This document shows positions 1-5,236 of a stretch of DNA of 5,340 nucleotides, one piece after another (position 1 is the first letter of the stretch; each line of letters starts with the position of its first letter). The DNA is taken from contig JAFZJT010000218.1 in NCBI GenBank assembly GCA_017553815.1, positions 1 through 5,340 of the forward strand. Reading direction: 5' to 3'. The notes under the pieces were generated by a model. The model did no database searches. It was not told the DNA's origin and worked only from the letters and a program-made list of their open reading frames with translations. Source of the DNA: Clostridia bacterium (GTDB taxonomy: Bacteria; Bacillota_A; Clostridia; Christensenellales; CAG-138). Made by a program: the position numbers and the translations under genes.

Positions 1-1
1 C

Positions 2-52
2 CAAGGCGTTGCTGTGGAGTATGTGCCGCAGGCTGCGGAAAAGCAACCTTGA
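2..52 (+). CDS. possible C-terminal tail of an upstream gene
   Basis: Frame 2 is open from the window edge to a TGA at 50-52 and reads QGVAVEYVPQAAEKQP. The composition is compatible with a protein C-terminus. The neighbouring frame, also open to 57, is rich in Cys and Arg and less plausible. Sixteen residues are too few to name a family. The minus strand is also open here, so even the strand is uncertain. No clear terminator follows on the plus strand. Confidence 0.3.
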   Translation, partial: QGVAVEYVPQAAEKQP

Positions 53-90
53 TTTAGCTTCTTACACTTAATTCGTATCAAAAAATGAGC

Positions 91-135
91 AAAATAAAGC
101 GAGCATCGATTCCAAATCCGTTATCAATGCTCGCT
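91..135 (-). terminator. intrinsic terminator of the tRNA-Val gene
   Basis: Bases 98-110 pair with 123-135 over 13 positions, with one G-T wobble, around a 12-nt loop. Read on the minus strand, the stem is followed directly by TTTATTTT (97 down to 91). It begins only two bases after the tRNA CCA end, as expected for a single-gene tRNA transcript. No T tract follows on the plus strand, so it looks one-directional. Confidence 0.85.
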
Positions 136-136
136 A

Positions 137-213
137 TGGTGGGGATGGAGGGACTCGAACCCCCGACCTCTTCGATGTGAGCGAAGCGCGCTAACCAGCT
201 GAGCCACATCCCC
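137..213 (-). tRNA. tRNA-Val (anticodon CAC)
   Basis: The minus strand folds as a full cloverleaf. The acceptor GGGGATG (213-207) pairs with CATCCCC (147-141). The D arm has the loop AGCTGGTTA. The anticodon stem CTTCG/CGAAG encloses the loop CTCACAT, with anticodon CAC at 179-177, which reads the GUG valine codon. The T arm GGGGG-TTCGAGT-CCCTC follows, then discriminator A and an encoded CCA at 139-137. Total length is 77 nt with CCA. One D-stem pair (T12 against C23) is mismatched. The gene stands alone between its own promoter and terminator. Confidence 0.95.
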
Positions 214-222
214 AGTGGATTC

Positions 223-251
223 ATTATAGCATTTTCGTGCGAATAATTCAA
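223..251 (-). promoter_or_regulatory. sigma-A promoter of tRNA-Val
   Basis: On the minus strand a TTGAAT -35 box (251-246) and a perfect TATAAT -10 box (228-223) are separated by exactly 17 nt. The predicted start, near 216, lies just ahead of the mature tRNA 5' end at 213, leaving almost no 5' leader. Confidence 0.88.
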
Positions 252-477
252 GCATGATATCAAACCAAAGTCAAATATATCGGTTGAAAGAAAGTAAAGT
301 ATTGGAAGTATTCATCGAAAAGCGGCGAAGAAGTATGCTGCTGTAACTGGTTAGAGCAGTCACGGATCTATATAGAAAATCCAAATTTATGCGGTAAGCT
401 CCGGGGCTAACAGCATAGCAGGGCGGTGCAAAAGGAATTTATATTTTTGTTTTGATCGAGGTTTTTCAAAAGCCGTA
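252..477. other. intergenic region with a cloverleaf-like foldable element
   Basis: No convincing gene lies between the divergent tRNA and glyA promoters. Bases 334-340 (TATGCTG) and 411-417 (CAGCATA) form a perfect 7-bp stem. It encloses three possible hairpins: 341-344 with 356-359, GGAT 364-367 with ATCC 379-382, and AGCT 397-400 with GGCT 405-408. The first loop contains AACTGGTTAGA, which resembles a tRNA D loop. There is no TTC-containing T arm and no classical anticodon loop. A T-rich run follows at 438-453. The predicted glyA transcript starts downstream of this element, so it is not in that leader. It could be a decayed tRNA, a small RNA, or chance pairing; no matching promoter was found. 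Confidence 0.25.
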
Positions 478-506
478 TTGCAAGAAAGCATTTTTTGTTT
501 TATAAT
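478..506 (+). promoter_or_regulatory. sigma-A promoter of glyA
   Basis: TTGCAA at 478-483 and a perfect TATAAT at 501-506 are separated by 17 nt. The predicted start near 513 gives a leader of about 29 nt before the glyA ATG, too short for a riboswitch. The spacer is T-rich. No PurR-type or other operator is evident. Confidence 0.85.
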
Positions 507-541
507 TAGCACCGTACAATAAAAAACATGGAGGCATCCAA

Positions 542-1786
542 ATGATCCAGTTTGATCTCATTCGTAAGAACGATCCCGAGCTTTGCGGCTATATGGAGGA
601 GGAGCTTGACCGTCAGCGCAGCCACCTCGAGCTCATCGCATCCGAAAACTTCGTAAGCGAAACCGTTATGGCGGCAATGGGCAGCCATCTGACCAATAAG
701 TACGACGAGGGTTATCCCGGAAAGCGCTATTACGGCGGCTGCGAGTGCGTGGATAAGGTCGAGGATCTTGCCCGCGAGCGTCTGAAGAAGCTTTTCGGCG
801 CAGAGCATGCAAACGTTCAGCCCCATTCCGGCGCGCAGGCGAACCTTTCGGTCTACTTCTCCCTGCTCGAGCCCGGCGACACCATCCTCGGCATGAACCT
901 CTCCCATGGTGGCCACCTCACCCACGGCAGCCCAGTAAACATGAGCGGCAAGTACTTCAACGTCGTTCCTTACGGCGTTAGCGAGGAAGACGAGCAGATC
1001 GATTATGACGAGCTTCGCAGGATCGCGCTCGAGTGCAAGCCCAAGCTCATCGTTGCTGGCGCAAGCGCATATCCCCGCGCCATCCGCTTCGACCTCATCA
1101 GCGAGATCGCCAAGGAAGTCGGAGCTATGTTCATGGTCGATATGGCTCATATCGCGGGTCTCGTTGCCGCGGGTCTTCACATGAACCCCGTTCCCTATGC
1201 GGACGTCGTCACCTCCACCACCCATAAGACCCTTCGCGGCCCCCGCGGCGGCCTCATCCTCTGCAAGGAAGAGTACGCAAAGGCTATCGATAAGGGCATA
1301 TTCCCGGGCACTCAGGGCGGTCCTCTGATGCACACCATCGCGGCAAAGGCTGCTTGCTTCCATGAGGCGCTTCAGCCCGAGTTCAAGGAGTATCAGAAGC
1401 AGGTCGTTAAGAACGCGGCAGTGCTCGCCGAGGAGCTTCAGAAGGCCGGTCTGCGCATCGTTTCCGGCGGCACCGACAACCACCTCATGCTCGTTGACCT
1501 CAACGCCAGCGGCAAGAGCGGTAAGGAAGTCGAGCATCTTCTCGATGCTGCAAACATCACCGTCAACAAGAACACCATCCCCAAGGAGACCCGCAGTCCC
1601 TTCGTCACCAGCGGTATCCGCATCGGCACTCCCGCTCTGACCAGCCGCGGCTTCAAAGAGGACGATATGGTCATCATCGCAGGCCTCATCGCTAAGATCG
1701 TTTTCGAGGGCGAGAATGCAATCGAATACGTCAAGACCGAAGTGAAGAAGCTGACCGACAAGTATCCGCTCTATCCCGGCAACTGA
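542..1786 (+). CDS. glyA: serine hydroxymethyltransferase (GlyA)
   Basis: GlyA is a cytoplasmic PLP enzyme that converts serine and tetrahydrofolate to glycine and 5,10-methylene-tetrahydrofolate, the main entry to one-carbon metabolism. At 414 aa it is full length for bacterial SHMT. Visible landmarks in order are LELIASENF (29-37), [13 protein letters not shown] (54-66), [11 protein letters not shown] (123-133) with the PLP-stacking His near 125, VDMAHIAG (199-206) with the PLP-binding Asp200 and His203, the Schiff-base lysine Lys229 in [14 protein letters not shown] (224-237), and SGIRIGTPA (357-365) with the substrate-carboxylate Arg360. The start is set by GGAGG at 530-534, 7 nt upstream. 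The gene has its own promoter and a 3' hairpin, so it is probably monocistronic. It is strongly biased to C- or G-ending codons (ATC for Ile), consistent with high expression and unlike the ATA-using genes after 3215. Confidence 0.98.
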   Translation: MIQFDLIRKNDPELCGYMEEELDRQRSHLELIASENFVSETVMAAMGSHLTNKYDEGYPGKRYYGGCECVDKVEDLARERLKKLFGAEHANVQPHSGAQANLSVYFSLLEPGDTILGMNLSHGGHLTHGSPVNMSGKYFNVVPYGVSEEDEQIDYDELRRIALECKPKLIVAGASAYPRAIRFDLISEIAKEVGAMFMVDMAHIAGLVAAGLHMNPVPYADVVTSTTHKTLRGPRGGLILCKEEYAKAIDKGIFPGTQGGPLMHTIAAKAACFHEALQPEFKEYQKQVVKNAAVLAEELQKAGLRIVSGGTDNHLMLVDLNASGKSGKEVEHLLDAANITVNKNTIPKETRSPFVTSGIRIGTPALTSRGFKEDDMVIIAGLIAKIVFEGENAIEYVKTEVKKLTDKYPLYPGN

Positions 1787-1801
1787 TTTCAAATTAAACT
1801 C

Positions 1802-1836
1802 AATGCGGCAGCATCGTTCGATGCCGCCGCATTTAT
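1802..1836 (+). terminator. terminator of glyA, possibly shared by the convergent gene
   Basis: Bases 1802-1815 pair with 1820-1833 over 14 positions with one A-C mismatch (1810/1825) around the loop GTTC. The GC-rich stem is followed by a weak TTTAT run. On the minus strand the exit side is also T-rich (TGAGTTTAATTTG), so it may also end the transcript of the gene at 1893-2528. A smaller hairpin, CTGCTT/AAGCAG at about 1865-1882, has no T tract. Confidence 0.75.
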
Positions 1837-1892
1837 CTATATGATTAAAGGTTCCGGGCGAGGACTGCTTCGGTGAAAGCAGGGAAAGCCCC

Positions 1893-2528
1893 TTACAGCT
1901 TCGTATACCCGCTCGTGGTGATAAAGCCGTCGAGCTTTCTGCCCGATTTGCAGAGGGGGCAGCTGTCGCTTGTGTAGTAGTTGTAGTCGCCAAGGTCAGT
2001 TGGCTTGAAAACGGTGTGAACGGGGATACCGCCAAGCTCCTCGATGGCCGAGAAGATCGAGCCGATGCCAACGATGCGCCCGCCGTAGTAGGTGACGCAT
2101 TCCGCGGCGCGAGCAAGGCTGCGACCGGTCGAAGCGGTGGCGATAAGTATCAGCACGTTGCAGTTGGTAACGAAGGGCTGTAAATCGTTCGAGAAGGTGA
2201 GCTGGTTATTCGAGTTAATGCTCGGAGTGATAACGTGTATCTCAGCGCCGCTGTTGATCTCGCGGCCGGGGGCGGAGAGCTCCTTTGCAAGGAAAGCGCC
2301 GATATTCTGAGTGTACTCAAGGCAGATAATTGTATCTATCTGGGTATAGCGAAACTGCTTTGCGAGCATGTCGGCGGTCTCGGACGCCATGGCGGCATTG
2401 GTGCGCACCTCGGTCATGCTTATATAGTGGTCAACGTGCGCATGGCTTGTTGCGTAGTGGCCAGGATAGATATTGAGCTTGATGCGTCTGTTGCCCTTTG
2501 CGGGAACGGATACGGGAGTCATCAGCAT
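1893..2528 (-). CDS. phosphoribosyltransferase-fold protein, orotate PRTase-like, lacking the PRPP-loop acidic pair
   Basis: The protein is 211 aa from the ATG at 2528-2526, which has AAGGAGG (2543-2537) 8 nt upstream. A longer frame to 2606 is rejected because it starts inside the promoter. The layout suggests a type I phosphoribosyltransferase core. Residues 63-83 (QIDTIICLEYTQNIGAFLAKE) match the dinucleotide-fold strand and helix. VLILIATASTGRS (125-137) sits where the PRPP-binding motif belongs, but the usual two acidic residues are replaced (ILIATAS), keeping only the TG turn. YYGGRIVGIGSIFSAIEE (147-164) follows. A CPLCKSG segment (190-196) and a GYTKL tail end the protein. I recall clostridial homologues labelled orotate phosphoribosyltransferase with the same loss. 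Catalysis is therefore doubtful; a PRPP- or nucleotide-sensing role is equally possible. No signal peptide or membrane segment is seen. It lies convergent to glyA; both genes touch metabolism upstream of nucleotides, but no operon links them. Confidence 0.8.
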   Translation of the reverse strand: MLMTPVSVPAKGNRRIKLNIYPGHYATSHAHVDHYISMTEVRTNAAMASETADMLAKQFRYTQIDTIICLEYTQNIGAFLAKELSAPGREINSGAEIHVITPSINSNNQLTFSNDLQPFVTNCNVLILIATASTGRSLARAAECVTYYGGRIVGIGSIFSAIEELGGIPVHTVFKPTDLGDYNYYTSDSCPLCKSGRKLDGFITTSGYTKL

Positions 2529-2574
2529 GGGGAATACCTCCTTAATTTCAGCAATACTGCTTCTGTAATTAGTA

Positions 2575-2603
2575 ATTATACCATGCTTGGACAAACAATA
2601 CAA
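2575..2603 (-). promoter_or_regulatory. promoter of the phosphoribosyltransferase-like gene
   Basis: On the minus strand TTGTAT (2603-2598) and TATAAT (2580-2575) are 17 nt apart, with an extended -10 (TGG before TATAAT). The predicted start near 2568 gives a leader of about 40 nt carrying the AAGGAGG site. The short palindrome CAGTATTGCTG (2560-2550) lies in this leader and could be an operator, but this is speculative. The promoter is divergent from the SRP RNA promoter, with about 42 bp between the two -35 boxes. Confidence 0.8.
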
Positions 2604-2645
2604 CATATATTATTCGCATTTTGGCGGCAAATCGAAAAATAATGC

Positions 2646-2674
2646 TTGCAAACTTCCTTCTCATGGCTTATAAT
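2646..2674 (+). promoter_or_regulatory. promoter of the SRP RNA gene
   Basis: TTGCAA (2646-2651) and a perfect TATAAT (2669-2674) are separated by 17 nt. The predicted start, G2681, is exactly where the 5' strand of the RNA's closing helix begins. Confidence 0.88.
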
Positions 2675-2680
2675 ACATGC

Positions 2681-2955
2681 GTTGCGCCAGACGGGGAGTT
2701 AGCGGTGCCCTATACCTGCAATCCGCTGCAGCAGGGTTGGATTCCCGCCCCGAGGCTCACACTTGCGCAGCCGGCTCGGCTGCGATCACGATGACGGTCG
2801 GGTCCCGTGCAATCTTCTGCCGTGAACCATGTCAGGTCCTGACGGAAGCAGCATTAAGCGGAACTGAGGGTGTGCCGCGGGTATGCCTGACCCGAGTGAA
2901 CAGGCCGAGCATCGTGCGGGGGTTGTGAGTCGAAGGGTGGGTGCGCAACTTTTTT
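2681..2955 (+). ncRNA. ffs: signal recognition particle RNA, long Gram-positive type (scRNA/SRP RNA)
   Basis: This is the RNA scaffold of the signal recognition particle, which with Ffh targets nascent membrane and secreted proteins to the Sec translocon. The ends close as GTTGCGC (2681-2687) with GCGCAAC (2943-2949). The Alu-domain part carries GTGCCCTATACC, GCAATCCGCTGCAGCAGGG and GATTCCCGCC (about 2704-2750), close to Bacillus and Clostridium SRP RNAs. The S domain holds CGTGAACCATGTCAGGTCC (2821-2839), the Ffh-binding internal loop and GGAAGCAGCA (2844-2853). Its length of about 270 nt equals the Bacillus subtilis scRNA rather than the 114-nt E. coli 4.5S RNA. The apical tetraloop is TGAC (2840-2843) instead of the common GGAA, fitting the URRC class that I recall for SRP RNAs. 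Short open frames across this region are shadows. Confidence 0.95.
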
Positions 2956-2960
2956 CTTTT
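2941..2960 (+). terminator. 3' end and terminator of SRP RNA
   Basis: The 3' strand of the closing helix (2943-2949) is followed directly by TTTTTTCTTTT (2950-2960) and further T-rich sequence to about 2975. The helix pairs with the far 5' end of the RNA, so it serves both the mature structure and termination. Confidence 0.7.
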
Positions 2961-3131
2961 TGGATTTTTGTTTTCAAATCGCGAAAATATTAATTTTTTA
3001 TGAACTTTTGATCCGCAGCTTTCAATGAATAAACTAAACCGATAAAAAACCGCCTTGCTTTTATGCGAAAAATGCATTAAAGCACGAAATAATTATGCTG
3101 TTGTGATCAGAAACGATTTTTTACCTGCGTA
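2961..3131. other. AT-rich spacer with one inverted repeat
   Basis: No gene is supported here. The only structure is an 11-bp inverted repeat, 3056-3066 with 3074-3084, with one T-T mismatch and a 7-nt loop (GAAAAAT). No T tract follows on the plus strand. On the minus strand a T6 run begins 7 nt beyond the stem, too far for a standard terminator, and there is no minus-strand gene for it to end. Open minus-strand frames here (to about 3664) run antisense to the glycosyltransferase gene and look like shadows. Confidence 0.4.
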
Positions 3132-3159
3132 TTGTAACGGCACTTATTTGTGTTATAAT
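3132..3159 (+). promoter_or_regulatory. promoter of the glycosyltransferase-glycosidase unit
   Basis: TTGTAA (3132-3137) and TATAAT (3154-3159) are 16 nt apart, and TGT immediately before TATAAT makes an extended -10. The predicted start near 3166 gives a leader of about 49 nt. That leader includes a small possible hairpin, TGGC/GCCA (3175-3188). Confidence 0.8.
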
Positions 3160-3214
3160 GTATATGTGAGAATTTGGCGGCATTGCCATTTAATATTCTT
3201 AGCATGGAGTTTAT

Positions 3215-4282
3215 ATGATTGTTGTGATACCGGCGTATCAGCCGGACGAAAAGCTTTTGAAGACCGTGACGGATCTTCAAAACAATACGGGCTACCCGAT
3301 AGTTGTAGTCGATGACGGCAGCTCGGAAGCGAGCGCGCCTGTTTTTTCCGCGCTTGAAGGTAGGGAAGGCGTTACCGTTCTGCACCTTGAGGTCAACCGC
3401 GGCAAGGGCAGGGCTATGAAGACCGCTTTTGAGCATATAAAGAGCTGCGGCGAGTTTGAGCCTTCGGACGGTGTCGTTACCGTGGACGCCGACGGACAGC
3501 ATCTCATACCCGATATAATGCGCGTTTGCGATGCTTTTCATCGCAATCCAAAGGCGCTCATCATAGGCGGCAGAGCTTTCACGGGCAAGGTGCCGCTCAG
3601 AAGCCGCTTTGGAAACGCGATGACGCGCTTCGTTTTCGCGTTGACGACGGGCGTGCGCGTGCATGATACTCAGACGGGACTTCGCGCGTTCTCCGTTTCG
3701 CTCATAGACGAGATGCTCTCAATAAGCGGCGAGAGGTATGAATACGAGATAAATCAGCTCCTTACCTGCACCAAGAAGAACATCAGGATAGTCGAGCTTG
3801 AGATTGAGACCGTTTATTTAAACGATAACGAAAGCTCCCATTTCAACGTCGTTCGGGATTCGTGGCGAATCTATAAATCGATATTCGCGTTCATCGGCTC
3901 GAGCTTCTTCTGCTGGATTCTCGACTACGTGCTTCTGCTCGTGCTAACGGGCCTGTTTTCGAGCATAACGGGCGGCGCCGGATTCGTGCTCTTCGGTAGA
4001 ACCGTTGAACCTAAGCTCCCTGCGCTCGTCATCGCCCGAACGGTGAGCTCGATAGTGAACTATTACCTCAACCGTGAGCTCGTGTTCGCTTCAAAGGCGA
4101 ATGGCAGTCTCGTGCGCTACTTTGCGCTCGTGGTCGTTATGCTCGCGGTCAACTATCTGCTGCTGAATCTGCTTACCGGCTCGGGCATCCCGATAGCCAT
4201 CGCTCAGATACTTGCGCAGATAATAATCTATCCCGTAAACTACGTGATACAGCGCAGATACGTATTCAATGAAAGGAGTTAA
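3215..4282 (+). CDS. GT2 glycosyltransferase fused to a GtrA-type membrane domain
   Basis: This 355-aa protein is probably a polyprenyl-phosphate glycosyltransferase that moves a sugar from a nucleotide donor to a lipid carrier at the inner face of the membrane. Residues 1-215 form a DPM1-like GT2 domain: VVIPAYQP (3-10), the nucleotide-binding VVVDDGSS (30-37), NRGKGRAMKTAF (61-72), the DxD metal motif in TVDADGQH (89-96), and DTQTGLRAF (151-159). Residues about 222-352 are hydrophobic, with about four membrane segments. NYYLNRELVF (282-291) and the related NYVIQRRYVF (342-351) match the GtrA family signature, associated with flipping or anchoring lipid-linked sugars. The start follows GGAG at 3206-3209 by 5 nt. 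The next gene begins 24 nt after the stop, so they are probably co-transcribed. The sugar and acceptor cannot be told from sequence. Confidence 0.92.
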   Translation: MIVVIPAYQPDEKLLKTVTDLQNNTGYPIVVVDDGSSEASAPVFSALEGREGVTVLHLEVNRGKGRAMKTAFEHIKSCGEFEPSDGVVTVDADGQHLIPDIMRVCDAFHRNPKALIIGGRAFTGKVPLRSRFGNAMTRFVFALTTGVRVHDTQTGLRAFSVSLIDEMLSISGERYEYEINQLLTCTKKNIRIVELEIETVYLNDNESSHFNVVRDSWRIYKSIFAFIGSSFFCWILDYVLLLVLTGLFSSITGGAGFVLFGRTVEPKLPALVIARTVSSIVNYYLNRELVFASKANGSLVRYFALVVVMLAVNYLLLNLLTGSGIPIAIAQILAQIIIYPVNYVIQRRYVFNERS

Positions 4283-4306
4283 GCGGACGCGCTAATAAAG
4301 AAGAAA

Positions 4307-5236
4307 ATGAGGAATTTTAACGCAAAAAAGATACTTATCGTGATAACGGCCGATATCCTGTGCTTCGCCGTTCTTTTGCTCGGCTTTGCATGGTTCCATC
4401 ACGCAAAGCCCAAGAAGCTCACGCCGAGCGGAACGAGCTTTCTGATGAGCACCCCGCTCCCGACCCAATCGGCAACGCCCACGCCTCCCGTTTCGCAGGT
4501 GCCTAATACGCCTGAGCAGACACAACCCGCTCCGAGCGAAACGGCCCCCGCCGAGTCCGTCCAACCGGGCATCGATGCGACCGACGCCCCAACGAGCGCT
4601 CCGACCGATGCGCCGACCGCCGTGCCAACTGCCGTTCCCGCAAACGGGCTTCTCAAGGGCAAGTACGCCGATAAATTCACGAGCGGCGAGATAATCTATA
4701 CCGACACCGTCTACCGCAGCAGCAACGTCTGCATCGAGATAAGCGAGCACGCGGTCAAGGTCGAGTACGTTCCCGTGCATTACTTCGTTGCGGATATCTA
4801 CATTCAGGATATCACGAGCCTAAGATGCGCCGTCTCCGAGTCGGGCAACAACAAGGACAGGGTAGAGGACCTCGCCAATCAAAACGGCGGAATAGTTGCG
4901 ACCAACGGCGATTACTTCCTCTTCCATTCAAGCGGCCTTGCGATACGAAACGGTCAGCTTTTGAGGGATAGGCTCCACCCCGACCAGGACGTTTGCGTTT
5001 TGTATCAGGACGGCACTATGGAGACCTATCTCAAGGGTCAGGTAAACCTGGAGAGCATCTATTCAAGAGCGCCCTACCATGCGTGGAGCTTCGGCCCGCG
5101 CCTGCTTGAAAACGGTCAGCCAATGACGCAGTTCAACACGAGCGTTGAGACATGGAACCCGCGTTGCGCGATAGGCTACTACGAGCCCGGGCATTACTGC
5201 CTCGTGCTTGTGGACGGCAGGCAGGAGCCCGACTAG
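4307..5236 (+). CDS. membrane-anchored phosphodiester glycosidase (NAGPA/DUF2233) protein, cut by an in-frame TAG
   Basis: Read to the TAG at 5234-5236, this gives 309 aa. Residues 1-7 are basic, 9-29 form an uncleaved signal anchor, and about 41-112 are a Pro/Thr/Ser/Ala linker with DAPT-like repeats, so the rest should lie outside the membrane. From about 125 on it matches the phosphodiester glycosidase family: GGIVATNGDYF (194-204), SSGLAIRNGQLL (208-219), AWSFGPRLLENG (259-270), NPRCAIGYYEPGHYCLVLVDGR (284-305). The family normally continues past this point to an NLDGG motif, so the 309-aa product lacks its C-terminal catalytic part; the missing sequence is present in frame after the TAG. 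Related enzymes cleave sugar-phosphodiester links, and the upstream GT2-GtrA gene suggests a cell-surface glycan substrate, which is inference. The start is weak: only AAGAAG lies just upstream, while AGGAG (4274-4278) is 28 nt away. It could be a pseudogene. Confidence 0.85.
   Translation: MRNFNAKKILIVITADILCFAVLLLGFAWFHHAKPKKLTPSGTSFLMSTPLPTQSATPTPPVSQVPNTPEQTQPAPSETAPAESVQPGIDATDAPTSAPTDAPTAVPTAVPANGLLKGKYADKFTSGEIIYTDTVYRSSNVCIEISEHAVKVEYVPVHYFVADIYIQDITSLRCAVSESGNNKDRVEDLANQNGGIVATNGDYFLFHSSGLAIRNGQLLRDRLHPDQDVCVLYQDGTMETYLKGQVNLESIYSRAPYHAWSFGPRLLENGQPMTQFNTSVETWNPRCAIGYYEPGHYCLVLVDGRQEPD

Noticed and set aside
78..263. A 61-codon minus-strand frame across the tRNA
   Set aside because: It contains the GGSSPS translation typical of tRNA T arms. 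The stretch is fully explained by the tRNA, its promoter and its terminator.
343..436. ZTP/pfl riboswitch or T-box upstream of glyA
   Set aside because: AACTGG and CCGGGG flanking a P1-like stem recall the ZTP motif, and AGGGCGGTGC recalls a T-box. However, the downstream CCGCCTGGGC element and the ACCGCG half of the T-box are absent, no terminator hairpin follows, and the glyA promoter lies downstream of the region.
506..2116. A 536-codon open frame on the minus strand, opposite glyA
   Set aside because: It lies antisense to the full glyA gene and then overlaps the phosphoribosyltransferase gene in another frame. Its low-complexity Ala/Leu/Val sequence reflects C- or G-ending codon bias in glyA, and it starts inside the glyA promoter.
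2529..2606. A longer N-terminus for the phosphoribosyltransferase-like protein
   Set aside because: The extra 26 codons run across its own -10 box and ribosome site. The strong AAGGAGG fits the ATG at 2528-2526.
2620..2629. TTTGGCGGCA occurring here and again at 3173-3182
   Set aside because: A 10-bp repeat between two leaders is weak evidence. The flanks differ and no third copy was seen.
2677..2928. Plus- and minus-strand short ORFs over the SRP RNA
   Set aside because: The region is a structured RNA gene with its own promoter and terminator; the frames are by-products of its GC-rich sequence.
4556..4636. Repeat-like DNA in the glycosidase linker
   Set aside because: The repetition is explained by the Pro/Thr/Ala-rich protein linker (DAPT-like units). 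It is not an exact tandem DNA repeat.
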